Source: an uncultured Methanocorpusculum sp. (GTDB lineage: Archaea > Halobacteriota > Methanomicrobia > Methanomicrobiales > Methanocorpusculaceae). From it: DNA of 64,000 bases. A model generated the notes under the pieces. That model had not been told where the DNA came from and did no database searches. It was given only the letters and a program-made list of their open reading frames with translations. The position numbers were made by a program, and so were the translations under genes. The stretch covers positions 1,461,599-1,525,598 of the forward strand of contig NZ_OY764081.1 in assembly GCF_963667985.1 (NCBI RefSeq), given 5' to 3'. Of this stretch, positions 37,762 to 46,617 are shown piece after piece; the first letter of the stretch is position 1, and each line of letters starts with the position of its first letter.

Positions 37762-37855
37762 CCATAAGACTGACCAAGTCTCGGGGATCGCAGTAACCTT
37801 GGAAAAAAGTTCCAAATCCCTTGCTATTTTCATAACTTTAATTGACTCAGAATCT

Positions 37856-38623
37856 ATGAGAGAGAAAGTTGGACACAATCCTCTTAACATTATGAAAATC
37901 CAGATAAATCAATTTGAACTGCTGGAAAACGAATTCAAAAAAAATCCAGATGCATTTCAGAGTATTGTTTCATTATCCAAACACATGGGATACGATTATA
38001 CACCCATTACAGGTGAATTAATGGATAAAAAACATGAGATAAATTCATTCATTAAATCATGTTCAAATAATTATGATTTAACTGAAAATGAAATTGATTA
38101 CATTCTCAGTGAAATTACACAATGCCATGTAGAGACCACGAAAATCCAAGAGAGCATTAGACTGAAGTTAATTGACATGGATCAATGGCTGGCCAATCTC
38201 ATAGAACAAACAAAGAACTTGGAAATGTGGATAATAGAAGAGGCCGATAAAACACAACTCGAAGAAGAAGAGAAAAAGATAGTCATAGAAGAAAAAATGA
38301 AAGAACTGAAGTTCCCAGATATGTCAGAAAAATCTCAGAACTTCTTTGTTCCTTTCACTCCAATACTGTATCTTCTCTTTGGTTCATATAATATTCTTAC
38401 ATATTTATCTATAATTATTACTGCTCACGAACAAAAATCACGGTATCCTGATGAAAAAAGTGGTTTTAACCCGATGACCTATTACACTAAAGACTCCCTA
38501 TTAATCAAGCGTCTCCCTCAAATGCAAAAATACTCTGGGGTTGTTATTGAATGGATGGAGGAGATGTATCAATTATTAAATTCCTTTCATCAAAATCAAG
38601 ATCAAAAAAAATGCTTAAATTAA
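37856..38623 (+). CDS. Coiled-coil protein with one membrane segment, unknown function
   Basis: A protein of about 255 residues that I do not recognise. It is Lys/Glu/Asn-rich with long helical stretches (EIDYILSEITQCHVETTKIQ, and an Glu/Lys run around IVIEEKMKELK) and a hydrophobic segment FTPILYLLFGSYNILTYLSI in the second half. The DNA is much more AT-rich than the core genes beside it, which suggests import. The frame is open upstream into the tandem repeat; I start at the ATG at 37856, although 37892 is equally possible. It converges with and overlaps the next gene by 4 bp. Confidence 0.55.
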   Translation: MREKVGHNPLNIMKIQINQFELLENEFKKNPDAFQSIVSLSKHMGYDYTPITGELMDKKHEINSFIKSCSNNYDLTENEIDYILSEITQCHVETTKIQESIRLKLIDMDQWLANLIEQTKNLEMWIIEEADKTQLEEEEKKIVIEEKMKELKFPDMSEKSQNFFVPFTPILYLLFGSYNILTYLSIIITAHEQKSRYPDEKSGFNPMTYYTKDSLLIKRLPQMQKYSGVVIEWMEEMYQLLNSFHQNQDQKKCLN

Positions 38624-39273
38624 CTATATTTTAATTCACCCATCCTCTCGTTTAAATGCTTCTGAAAATCATGATAAGCTACCTCAATTTTTGTATTATT
38701 ATTATAACATCCCTCTTGACGCTCAGTTCTTAGTGAAATAATCGCTGGATCATCACTATTTTCAGGAAGAACAATATAGGCTGAATCATAATTACTGCAC
38801 TGATTCATACAAACGTCGGTGAATTTTTTGAGATCATCACTAATATTCTCTAATATGAAAGGAATATTTGCCTCTCTCAATACTTCAACAGTATGAATCT
38901 TCGCCAAAACATCATTACAACGGTCTTCGTGCCATTTATGACGTTCCGCAATATTCACCACAGAGGGACCTCCGAGAAGACCACGACCTGGGTGCAAACC
39001 ACGCACAGCTACGTAACAATCTGCAACAATAGGTGATAGTGTTCTGTAAATAAGAAGCTCATTATCCATCAACGCATTTAGACGTTGATTAGTTTTGTTA
39101 ACCTTGTTTTGTAATACATACAAAAATATAGTTACAATAATAGAGATCAGGGCCGTAATAAGAGAGATGAAAATACCCAATAATGCCAAAAAATTAGAGT
39201 CAACCCAATATGGATTAAATGAAATTACCAAAAGAGACACCCAGATCAATGTAATTATAAATAGAAATACCAA
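38620..39273 (-). CDS. Membrane protein of unknown function
   Basis: A 217-residue protein with two N-terminal membrane segments (about 2-20 and 27-52), followed by a cytoplasmic coiled-coil-like stretch (LQNKVNKTNQRLNALMDNE) and a soluble domain with Cys and His (CYVAVRGLH, CMNQCSNYDS). No family is recognised. It is AT-rich like its convergent neighbour, so the two form an island between mutS and the nitroreductase gene. The 270 bp upstream are AT-rich with no gene. Confidence 0.55.
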   Translation of the reverse strand: MVFLFIITLIWVSLLVISFNPYWVDSNFLALLGIFISLITALISIIVTIFLYVLQNKVNKTNQRLNALMDNELLIYRTLSPIVADCYVAVRGLHPGRGLLGGPSVVNIAERHKWHEDRCNDVLAKIHTVEVLREANIPFILENISDDLKKFTDVCMNQCSNYDSAYIVLPENSDDPAIISLRTERQEGCYNNNTKIEVAYHDFQKHLNERMGELKYS

Positions 39274-39528
39274 TTTATTCTCTCCGAAATCATATCAAAA
39301 TTATCAGGATTATCAATCATTACTTAATAATTTAGAATAATATTATGAAAATAAATACTCGTTAATCTGTTATATAGATATTTACCTAAGACAACCAAAA
39401 ATATCATCTCCAGTTATGAATTCCCCCAACCCCCATACCCCACCTATACATTCTTATTCGATCAAACCCACATCAACAGTAATGAAACGCCGAACGTCAG
39501 TACCTGACGAATAGACATCCCCTAACGA

Positions 39529-39536
39529 AAAAGGAG
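39529..39536 (+). promoter_or_regulatory. Strong ribosome-binding site
   Basis: AAAGGAGG, 3 bp before the ATG at 39540. It fixes the start of the nitroreductase gene. Confidence 0.6.
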
Positions 39537-39539
39537 GCG

Positions 39540-40217
39540 ATGAAAACGACGATGGATATACAGCAGGCAATCATAGAACGTCATTCGGTACGAAGCTTTA
39601 CCGATCAGCGAATCGAGGGTGAGATAAAATCCTCTCTGGAAGAGGCAATCGAAGAATGCAATCGGGAAAGCGGACTCAATATCCAGCTCTGTCTCGATGA
39701 ACCCAATGCATTCGGCGGCATGCGGGCACACTACGGGAAGTTTGAAAACTGTAAAAACTACATCGCCCTTATAGGCAAGGCCGGGACCGATGAAATTTGC
39801 GGATATTACGGTGAAAAACTCGTGCTGAAAGCACAGCAACTCGGGCTCAACACCTGCTGGGTCGCGATGACCTACAACAAATCAAAAGCACCCTGTATCC
39901 TGAACAAAGGCGAAAAGATCCAGATCGTCATTGCGCTTGGCCACGGCAAAACAGCGGGAAGACCGCATAAATCAAAGGACATGATGCAGCTCTCCAGAGT
40001 CGAAGGCGAGATGGCGGACTGGTTCAAACGAGGTATGGAGGCCGCAATGCTCGCCCCGACAGCGGTGAACCAGCAGAAGTTCATCATAACGCAAAACGGA
40101 AACACCGTCTCGGCAAAACCGCTTGCCGCATTCTTTTCCAAATTCGATATCGGGATCGTCAAATATCATTTCGAGATCGGAGCAGGAAAAGAAAATTTCA
40201 GCTGGAAAGAAGATTAG
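39540..40217 (+). CDS. Nitroreductase-family protein
   Basis: A 225-residue FMN-dependent oxidoreductase. The N-terminal IIERHSVRSFTDQRI is the phosphate-binding start of the family; the second half carries LAPTAVNQQKF, where FMN contacts occur, and GIVKYHFEIGAGKENFSW at the end. It resembles the archaeal and anaerobic TM1586-like branch, whose two half-sites sit in one chain. The natural substrate is unknown. A strong ribosome-binding site precedes it. Confidence 0.78.
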   Translation: MKTTMDIQQAIIERHSVRSFTDQRIEGEIKSSLEEAIEECNRESGLNIQLCLDEPNAFGGMRAHYGKFENCKNYIALIGKAGTDEICGYYGEKLVLKAQQLGLNTCWVAMTYNKSKAPCILNKGEKIQIVIALGHGKTAGRPHKSKDMMQLSRVEGEMADWFKRGMEAAMLAPTAVNQQKFIITQNGNTVSAKPLAAFFSKFDIGIVKYHFEIGAGKENFSWKED

Positions 40218-40265
40218 AGAATTATTGAAAAAATGAGATTGGGATTATATAGTATTTTTTGAGTT

Positions 40266-40931
40266 TTATAAAAGGGACACCAGATCGCGGAGCACGGCCT
40301 CCGGATCCTTTGCCTTCACGACGCTTGACGCCAGCAGAACACCGTCGGCTCCAAGATCGACCGCCGTTTTTACGCACTCGCCCGACTGGATGCCTGCACC
40401 GCAGAGGACCTTGACGTCCGGGCTGATCTTTTTTACGGCAGAAACCGAGTTTCTGATGATATCAGGATCCGCTTTTGCGACCGAGATGCCCGAGCCGATA
40501 AGTTCCGGCGGCTCTATGGCCACATACGTCGGGGAAAACGCCACGGTTGCTGCCGAGACACCCACATTGTTCGTGCATACGACCGACTCGAGATGATTGA
40601 ACTTCGCCGCTTCGACGCAGGCCTCGATCTCTGCAATCGTCAGTCTCCTTTCCGAGTGGTTGATCAGCGACCCGACACAGCCGGCCGCCCGCACGGTGAA
40701 TGCGGGGATCCGGCCGGTGAAAGCTCCTTCCACCGCATCGATGTGCTGGGCGTACACCGGGATCTCGTAATGCTTGCAGAACGGGTGAAGCTCAACAAAC
40801 TGCGGAGCGATACCGATCGTCACGCCCGACTCCTGCATAACGAGTTCCGCGGCCGAAGCTATTTGTCCTGCCGGATTGCCCGAACCTTCGCGGTATGATT
40901 TGAAGTTCACCAGGATAAGCGGGGACGACAT
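40266..40931 (-). CDS. tpiA: Triosephosphate isomerase (archaeal)
   Basis: A 221-residue TIM barrel that interconverts glyceraldehyde-3-phosphate and dihydroxyacetone phosphate. The catalytic residues are visible: Asn and Lys in VNFKSY, His in LINHSERR and Glu in [11 protein letters not shown]. The length is that of the short archaeal form. Its ATG overlaps the stop of the MBF1 gene by one base (TAATG), so the two are coupled. Confidence 0.94.
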   Translation of the reverse strand: MSSPLILVNFKSYREGSGNPAGQIASAAELVMQESGVTIGIAPQFVELHPFCKHYEIPVYAQHIDAVEGAFTGRIPAFTVRAAGCVGSLINHSERRLTIAEIEACVEAAKFNHLESVVCTNNVGVSAATVAFSPTYVAIEPPELIGSGISVAKADPDIIRNSVSAVKKISPDVKVLCGAGIQSGECVKTAVDLGADGVLLASSVVKAKDPEAVLRDLVSLL

Positions 40932-41458
40932 TACTTCCTCTTCACCTGAAGAACATTGCCGAGCGTGGTGGAAGCGACGCCGCCTGCCTTAAGCTTGTCG
41001 TCGTCATCGGACACATCCAGAAGAACGATCCCAAGTTCCTTTTCGAGCTTCTTGCGTTCCGCTTCTGTTGGGGCACGGTCGCCGCGTTCGAACTTCTTGA
41101 TGTCGCCTTCCTGCATTTTTAAAATGAAGGCAAGATCCTTCTGGGAGAAGCCTTTGGCATGACGGGCCGCTGCGATCCGCTGGGGGTAATCCTCCACGAT
41201 ATCGCCTTCGATGAAATCGAACATATCCCGCTTGCGGTTTGCCTGCTGGCTTGCCTGGGAAGGGGCCTTGGTCGTGATCACCGGGCGGCCGAACGACTGG
41301 ACCGGAGCACGCGGTGCCTGGACCTCGGTCCCGAGCTTAGCGCACTTGTCACAGACTCTCATCGGCTTTGCTCCCTCGATCTGCACCAGTTTGCCTTTCT
41401 TACTCAGTGTTACCCCGCATAACTCACAATATTCTGTCTGCATGATATACTCGCTCAT
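40931..41458 (-). CDS. MBF1-like transcription factor
   Basis: A 175-residue archaeal multiprotein bridging factor 1 homolog. An N-terminal zinc ribbon (CELCG ... CDKC, about 8-40) is followed by a linker rich in Ala and Gln and a Cro/C1-type helix-turn-helix ([20 protein letters not shown]). It probably acts with the basal transcription or translation machinery; the archaeal role is unsettled. First gene of a two-gene unit with tpiA. Confidence 0.88.
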   Translation of the reverse strand: MSEYIMQTEYCELCGVTLSKKGKLVQIEGAKPMRVCDKCAKLGTEVQAPRAPVQSFGRPVITTKAPSQASQQANRKRDMFDFIEGDIVEDYPQRIAAARHAKGFSQKDLAFILKMQEGDIKKFERGDRAPTEAERKKLEKELGIVLLDVSDDDDKLKAGGVASTTLGNVLQVKRK

Positions 41459-41630
41459 CTATATTTTCCCTCGCATACATTAACCCTTTTCCTATCCGGC
41501 AATACTCTCTGTCGGTGAATGGCCGAAAATGAGGGGAAAACTGCGGGAAAAATCCGCGGCACCCAAAATGTATCCTTTCGAAAAATACTTTACTGTCTTC
41601 ATCAGATATACCTCCTATAGGGGTATTATT

Positions 41631-42899
41631 ATGACTGAATCTGGGCAGGATGACAATCAGGACGTGATCGCGCCGATCATCTCCGTAGAACCGGTTATTT
41701 CGTCGGATGAGCTTGCACAGCTCAGAAAAACCAACATTGCCCTGGAAAGCCGCAACTACGAGCTGCGGGAAACGGTCAGACAGCTCAGACTGCAGTCTGC
41801 GGCAACGGAGTCTGAGAGGGATCAGTACAAACGCGAGACGAAAAAACTCAAGGGCGAACTGGAACATTACCGCACCCCGCCTCTCGTGATCGGGACGATC
41901 GAGGCACTCGCATCGGGTGGCCGCGTGATCGTCAGAAGCACGACGGGACCGCAGTTCCTCTCGAAAGTGGGCGAGGGCGTCGAGGCGGCGGATATAATTC
42001 CCGGAAGACAGTGTGCTCTCCATCCGCAGTCGTTTGTGCTTGTAGAGGTCCTGCCGAACAAATACGATACCGTGATCTCCGGCATGGAGGTCGAAACGGC
42101 GCCGAACGTCAGCTACGCCGATATCGGCGGACTCGAACACCAGAAGACCCTCTTACGCGAAGCAGTGGAACTGCCGCTTCTTAAACCCGACCTGTTCGCA
42201 AAAGTGGGTATCGAGCCGCCGAAAGGCGTGCTTCTCGTCGGCCCGCCCGGAACCGGCAAAACACTGCTCGCAAAGGCAGTATCCCATGAGACGAACGCCG
42301 CCTTCATCCGGGTCGTCGGATCAGAACTCGTGCAGAAGTATATCGGTGAGGGGGCACGGCTGGTTCGGGAACTCTTCGCTCTCGCACGGGACAAGGCACC
42401 GGCGATCATTTTCATCGACGAGATCGACGCGATTGGGTCGTCAAGAAGCAACGATGCCTACTCGGCAGGCGACCACGAAGTGAACCGGACCCTGATGCAG
42501 CTTTTGTCCGAGCTGGACGGATTCAATACGCGGGGGAACGTGAAGATCATCGCGGCCACGAACAGGATGGATATCCTTGATCAGGCACTCTTACGACCCG
42601 GAAGGTTCGACCGGATCATCGAGTTCCCGCTCCCGACCGAAGAGGGACGGGCGATGATCCTTGCGATCCACACGAAAAAGATGCATCTTGCAAAGAGCGT
42701 TTCGCTCGAAAAGATCGCGGCCGAAACCCCGAACATGAACGGATCGGAGTTAATGGCGATCTGTGTCGAGGCCGGTATGAACGCCGTCCGGACCGGCAGG
42801 ACGAGGGTCAGCGGAGAGGACTTCACGAAAGTGATCGACGCGGTCAGAAAGGGACGAACTGAGAAGATCATGCCCCTCCCGGACGGGATGTATTCATAA
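41631..42899 (+). CDS. pan: Proteasome-activating nucleotidase (PAN)
   Basis: A 422-residue AAA+ ATPase that unfolds proteins and feeds them to the 20S proteasome. It has an N-terminal coiled coil (about 25-85), an OB domain, Walker A GPPGTGKT (about 204-211), Walker B IIFIDEIDAIG and the arginine-finger region LRPGRFDR. The C-terminus MYS fits the HbYX motif that opens the proteasome gate. The frame is open to 41529, but the upstream part is not conserved-looking and contains a TATA-like AAAAATACTTTA (41580-41591), so I start at the ATG at 41631. Confidence 0.93.
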   Translation: MTESGQDDNQDVIAPIISVEPVISSDELAQLRKTNIALESRNYELRETVRQLRLQSAATESERDQYKRETKKLKGELEHYRTPPLVIGTIEALASGGRVIVRSTTGPQFLSKVGEGVEAADIIPGRQCALHPQSFVLVEVLPNKYDTVISGMEVETAPNVSYADIGGLEHQKTLLREAVELPLLKPDLFAKVGIEPPKGVLLVGPPGTGKTLLAKAVSHETNAAFIRVVGSELVQKYIGEGARLVRELFALARDKAPAIIFIDEIDAIGSSRSNDAYSAGDHEVNRTLMQLLSELDGFNTRGNVKIIAATNRMDILDQALLRPGRFDRIIEFPLPTEEGRAMILAIHTKKMHLAKSVSLEKIAAETPNMNGSELMAICVEAGMNAVRTGRTRVSGEDFTKVIDAVRKGRTEKIMPLPDGMYS

Positions 42900-43199
42900 T
42901 TTCATCATCTTTTTTTATACAGTTGGCTGATTGTAAGCTTTCGAGATATTTCTGTCGAGTCGTAGATGTTTTTCGATGCTGACCTTTTTGGTTGTACTTC
43001 GGTTTCGTTTATGGTGTGATTTTGGGCTTATCACTCATCACACGAAACTCACGGAAATAACCACAAATACACGAAAAGGGGGATTGGGGTGGATAAGAGA
43101 GAGGGGTATTCTACCCCCTGATAATGGGGTGCGGGGACGCGACTCCGGCGTGGAGCGGCCCGCGGTGGAGATATCTTAATTATCGGTTTCAACGCAATC
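42900..43199. other. Intergenic region with terminator and hairpin
   Basis: CATCTTTTTTTATAC (42906-42920) is a likely terminator for PAN. Further on there is a hairpin GGGGTA-ttc-TACCCC (about 43103-43117), then family A copy 3 (43125-43174). The AT-rich end supplies the promoter for the next gene. No gene seen. Confidence 0.5.
43125..43174 (+). repeat. Dispersed repeat, family A, copy 3
   Basis: GGGGTGCGGGGACGCGACTC, then GGCGTGGAGC and GCGGTGGAGATATC, matching the inverted copy at 33.1 kb to its end. The next gene's TATA-like TCTTAATTATC (43173-43183) starts right at the repeat edge. Confidence 0.65.
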
Positions 43200-44042
43200 A
43201 TGGCAGACTTATTACATCGCCAAAGCAAACACAAATTAATGATTCATATTATCCCTAAACCGACCGATACTCCAACCGACAACTCCACCGGCATGGTCCA
43301 GGAAGAGCTGAGAAGACGCGGCGTCCCGTTCGTCAACCTCGACCTTGCGGCCGTCGATCCGTTCGATCTCCCGGTGTTTGGAGAGACGATCTGGGCATGC
43401 GGGATAAAACAGGACGGCGTCCAGTTCGAACTTCTCAAAGCCCTCGAACTGGAAAACCACGTGATCAACTCTCCCGAGGCGATCGCGATTTGCGCAAGCA
43501 AAGTGACGACCACCGCAAAGATCCTCCAGTCGGGAGCGCCGAGTCCGGCCACCTGCTTTACGAACAGTAAGGCAAAGGTCCAGAAGTTCGTCGATGAACA
43601 CGGGGGGAAAGCCGTGTATAAACCGGTCTACGGTTTCGACGGGAACGGTATCTATCTCTTCCACTCCGCCGACGAGATCAAAGAAGAACCGCCATACTAC
43701 GTGCAGGAATACGTCAAAAACGACCGGGACTACCGGATCTTCGTCATCGATTATGAGGCAGTAGGAGCAATCAAACGAGAATCCCCGCACCTTACCCACA
43801 ATATCCATCAGGGTGGATGCGGTCAGGCCGTCGAGATCCCGAAAGACATGGCAGAAGCAGCAGAAGGAGCGGCCCGGGCGGTCGGGATCGACTACTGCGG
43901 GGTCGATCTTCTGCCTCTCGAAGACGGCGGCTACACCGTTCTCGAAGTAAACGGCACCCCGAACTGGCACTGCATGACTGCACCGATCCCCAAACTTCTT
44001 GCCGATTATCTGATCCGCCAGGACAAAGAAGGCAGGAAATAA
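43200..44042 (+). CDS. RimK-family ATP-grasp ligase, probably MptN-like
   Basis: A 280-residue ATP-grasp enzyme of the RimK type, which adds glutamate to a carboxylate. Visible are the ATP-binding KAVYKPVYGFDGNGI and YYVQEYVKNDRDYRIFVI and the metal-binding VDLLPLEDGGYTVLEVNGTPNW. In methanogens the close relatives are MptN (glutamate onto tetrahydromethanopterin, giving tetrahydrosarcinapterin) and CofF (glutamate onto F420); MptN seems more likely by overall feel, but I cannot separate them without alignment. The TATA element ends about 17-25 bp before the ATG at 43200, so the message may be leaderless; an alternative ATG is at 43239. Confidence 0.78.
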   Translation: MADLLHRQSKHKLMIHIIPKPTDTPTDNSTGMVQEELRRRGVPFVNLDLAAVDPFDLPVFGETIWACGIKQDGVQFELLKALELENHVINSPEAIAICASKVTTTAKILQSGAPSPATCFTNSKAKVQKFVDEHGGKAVYKPVYGFDGNGIYLFHSADEIKEEPPYYVQEYVKNDRDYRIFVIDYEAVGAIKRESPHLTHNIHQGGCGQAVEIPKDMAEAAEGAARAVGIDYCGVDLLPLEDGGYTVLEVNGTPNWHCMTAPIPKLLADYLIRQDKEGRK

Positions 44043-44070
44043 TTAAATAATTCCCAACTCTATTTCTCAT

Positions 44071-44472
44071 ATGAACAAATCTCTTCTCACTCCCCTTATT
44101 ATTGGGATCATTTTCCTCTGTATCATCACCGCAGGATGTGTGACCACATCTTTTGTGACCGGCTCGGAGACGCCGGACGTGGGCACGAATGCGCTGGACC
44201 CGATCTTTGGAACATGGACAGGACAGACCACCAACGCCGGAAACGCCGAGTACTACACGATGGTCTTCAACGAAGACGGCACCGGAAAAGTCACCGTGAA
44301 AAGCATGGGAACCGAACTGCCGTCCAACTTCACCTGGACCAAGTCGAGCAACTTAAACTACAATCTGTTCTTTACCGTCGCTGCATCCGGATTCTCCCAG
44401 CAGAACAAACTCGTTATGAACAGCAATGAGCAGAGCTACACGGTGATCGGTATCGAGTTCGTCAAGAACTAA
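44071..44472 (+). CDS. Small lipoprotein, unknown function
   Basis: A 133-residue secreted protein. Hydrophobic residues 5-20 end in a lipobox ITAGC (Cys about 23), so the mature protein should be lipid-anchored on the outer face of the cell membrane. The mature part is Asn/Thr/Ser-rich with a beta-strand pattern (FGTWTGQTTN, MVFNEDGTGKVTV, SYTVIGIEFV), like small lipocalin-like extracytoplasmic domains. It follows the ligase gene by 28 bp. Confidence 0.7.
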   Translation: MNKSLLTPLIIGIIFLCIITAGCVTTSFVTGSETPDVGTNALDPIFGTWTGQTTNAGNAEYYTMVFNEDGTGKVTVKSMGTELPSNFTWTKSSNLNYNLFFTVAASGFSQQNKLVMNSNEQSYTVIGIEFVKN

Positions 44473-44523
44473 AAAAGATTAAAGAGAGGGCGGGTTATGG
44501 GGGGATCCCCGCCTGTTTTTATT

Positions 44524-44814
44524 TTACTGTTCCTTTTCGGATTCCATTTCCTTGAGCGTGCGGTCGGCAAGCTCTTTCATGCGGGTTGGGATGCCGCGTG
44601 AGGAAATGGTCTCGATCTCTTTCATTGCCGAGGCGATCTCGGAGCCGAGAATGAAGATCGCATATTTGTGTTCGAGCTTACTCCGGTTGACCATGTCCGG
44701 CGTAATTTTCAGTGCATTGTATTGGGGGAACTTCAGATCCGGGTTAATTGACTCATAATATACTTTGATGTCAAAAAATATCTGATGAAGCTCAAGTAGT
44801 TCTTCCTTGTGCAT
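44524..44814 (-). CDS. UPF0058 family protein
   Basis: A 96-residue helical protein matching the archaeal UPF0058 family: MHKEELLELHQIFFDIK at the start, then NRSKLEHKYAIFILGSEIA in the middle. The function is unknown; the conserved His/Glu pattern suggests metal binding. It is convergent with the lipoprotein gene and divergent from the pyrophosphatase gene. Confidence 0.82.
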   Translation of the reverse strand: MHKEELLELHQIFFDIKVYYESINPDLKFPQYNALKITPDMVNRSKLEHKYAIFILGSEIASAMKEIETISSRGIPTRMKELADRTLKEMESEKEQ

Positions 44815-44934
44815 GATGCCAAATAGATAAGGGGTGAAATGTCTTAATAATTTGCGTGAGCGAAAAATCCGGCCGGAAAAAGTCTATCTTATTTACCGCC
44901 AAACTATACCCATATATCGTCAGGAGAGTCTCAG

Positions 44935-46557
44935 TTGAAGTCAATATATGTGATAGGCCACCGGCATCCGGATACTGACAGTATATGCAGTGCGATCGGA
45001 TATGCGGCATTTCTGAACTGGGACGGGAAGGATACGTATATCGCGGCACGCTGCGGCGACCTGAACGCCGAGTCGAAGTACGCTCTCGCGAAGTTCGATC
45101 TGGAAGGTCCGGCCCTTGTCTTAAGCGTCGAGCCGTCGGTGGCGGATATTCCATTCACGCACCCGGAGAGCGCGAATGCGGAAACGCCGACGATCGACGT
45201 GATCGAGCTGATGGACAAGAACGATCTGCGGAATCTGCCGATCACGGATCCGAACGGGAACCTGATCGGTCTCGTGAGCGAGCATGGTCTTGCAAGAGCC
45301 TATGTCTCGAATACGAAGATGGAGACGCTCGCCGTTTCGCCGGTAAGTGTGGATACGCTCGCACGGATCCTGTACGGAACGGTGCGGGTGAAAAATCATA
45401 CCGTTCTTGAAGGAGCTGTATATATTTCGATCGACGCCCTGCACGTGATCCTCTCCCGCATAACAAAAAAGGATATCGCGATCGTCGGAGACGACGAGCC
45501 GACCCAGCTCGCATTGGTCTCGGCCGGGATCGCAGCCCTGATCATCGCGGATTCGGCGCCGGTCGGGCAGAGGCTTCTTGCTTCCGCCTCGGAGAAGGGC
45601 GTGACGGTGATCTCGACCGAGGTCGACGCATTTGGTGTCGCAAAAATGATCCACTTGACGCTCCCTGCCGAGACGATCATGACGAAGGATGTGCCGACGG
45701 TCCGCATCGCTGACACGATGGAATACGTGAAGCAGATCGTATCGAACTCGAAGTATCGGACGGCCTGTGTGGTGGACGAGAATAACAAACTTCTCGGGAC
45801 GATCTCGCGGAACTCGCTGATGGAGGACGTGGCAAAGTCGGTGATCCTGGTCGATCACAACGAATACAACCAGGCGGTCGAGGGGATCGAGACGGCAGAC
45901 ATCATCGAGATCATCGACCACCACCGGCTTGGGGCGATGGCGACCCTTCGCCCGATCCGGTTCGATATGGAGCCGGTCGGTTCGACCTCGACGATAGTGA
46001 CCAGACGGTTCATGGAAGCGGGGATCACGCCGGACAAGAACGTCGCGGGGATCCTGCTTTCGGGAATCCTTTCGGATACGCTCGGCCTGAAGATGTCAAC
46101 GACGACAAAGCAGGACGAGGACGCGGTCCGCTTCCTCTCGGAGATCGCCGGGGTGGATCCGGCCTCCTACGCGAACGAACTGATCACGGAAGGAATGTCG
46201 CTTTCGGGCGTTTCGCAGGACGAGCTTCTGGAAAGGGACACAAAGGAGTATAATCTCTCCGGCAAACGGGTGATCATTTCGCAGGTCCTTGTCCCGTCGT
46301 ATGCATATGCGAAGACGAATGCCGACGCGATCTTTGCGGCGCTGGATGCGAAACTCCGGCAGCCGCATGCCCCGGACATCTATATCGCATTATATACCAG
46401 TGTCTCGGAGATGGGATCAGACATGTTCACGGCGGCCGACGAATCGACGATGCTTGCGATGAACTGGAGCAAGACCCCCATGCATCTGCCGGGGGTCGTT
46501 TCGAGGAAAAAGGATTTTGTGCCGCATTTCGGACGGATGCTGGACTCCGTTTTCTAA
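44935..46557 (+). CDS. ppaC: Manganese-dependent inorganic pyrophosphatase with CBS-DRTGG regulatory insert
   Basis: A 540-residue family II (DHH) pyrophosphatase. Metal ligands are in GHRHPDTDS (about 8-16) and IDHHRLG. Between the two parts of the catalytic DHH domain lies a regulatory insert: CBS (MDKNDLRNLPI), a DRTGG domain and a second CBS (YRTACVVDENNKLLGTISR). In other species such inserts make the enzyme sensitive to adenine nucleotides (known for the family). The start is TTG at 44935 with AGGAGAG 7 bp upstream; no earlier ATG exists. An oligo-T run (46557-46567) follows. Confidence 0.92.
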   Translation: MKSIYVIGHRHPDTDSICSAIGYAAFLNWDGKDTYIAARCGDLNAESKYALAKFDLEGPALVLSVEPSVADIPFTHPESANAETPTIDVIELMDKNDLRNLPITDPNGNLIGLVSEHGLARAYVSNTKMETLAVSPVSVDTLARILYGTVRVKNHTVLEGAVYISIDALHVILSRITKKDIAIVGDDEPTQLALVSAGIAALIIADSAPVGQRLLASASEKGVTVISTEVDAFGVAKMIHLTLPAETIMTKDVPTVRIADTMEYVKQIVSNSKYRTACVVDENNKLLGTISRNSLMEDVAKSVILVDHNEYNQAVEGIETADIIEIIDHHRLGAMATLRPIRFDMEPVGSTSTIVTRRFMEAGITPDKNVAGILLSGILSDTLGLKMSTTTKQDEDAVRFLSEIAGVDPASYANELITEGMSLSGVSQDELLERDTKEYNLSGKRVIISQVLVPSYAYAKTNADAIFAALDAKLRQPHAPDIYIALYTSVSEMGSDMFTAADESTMLAMNWSKTPMHLPGVVSRKKDFVPHFGRMLDSVF

Positions 46558-46617
46558 CTTTTTTTTGTCTGAATATAGATAGTCTATTATACCGAACACA
46601 GACATAATGGTAGAATT

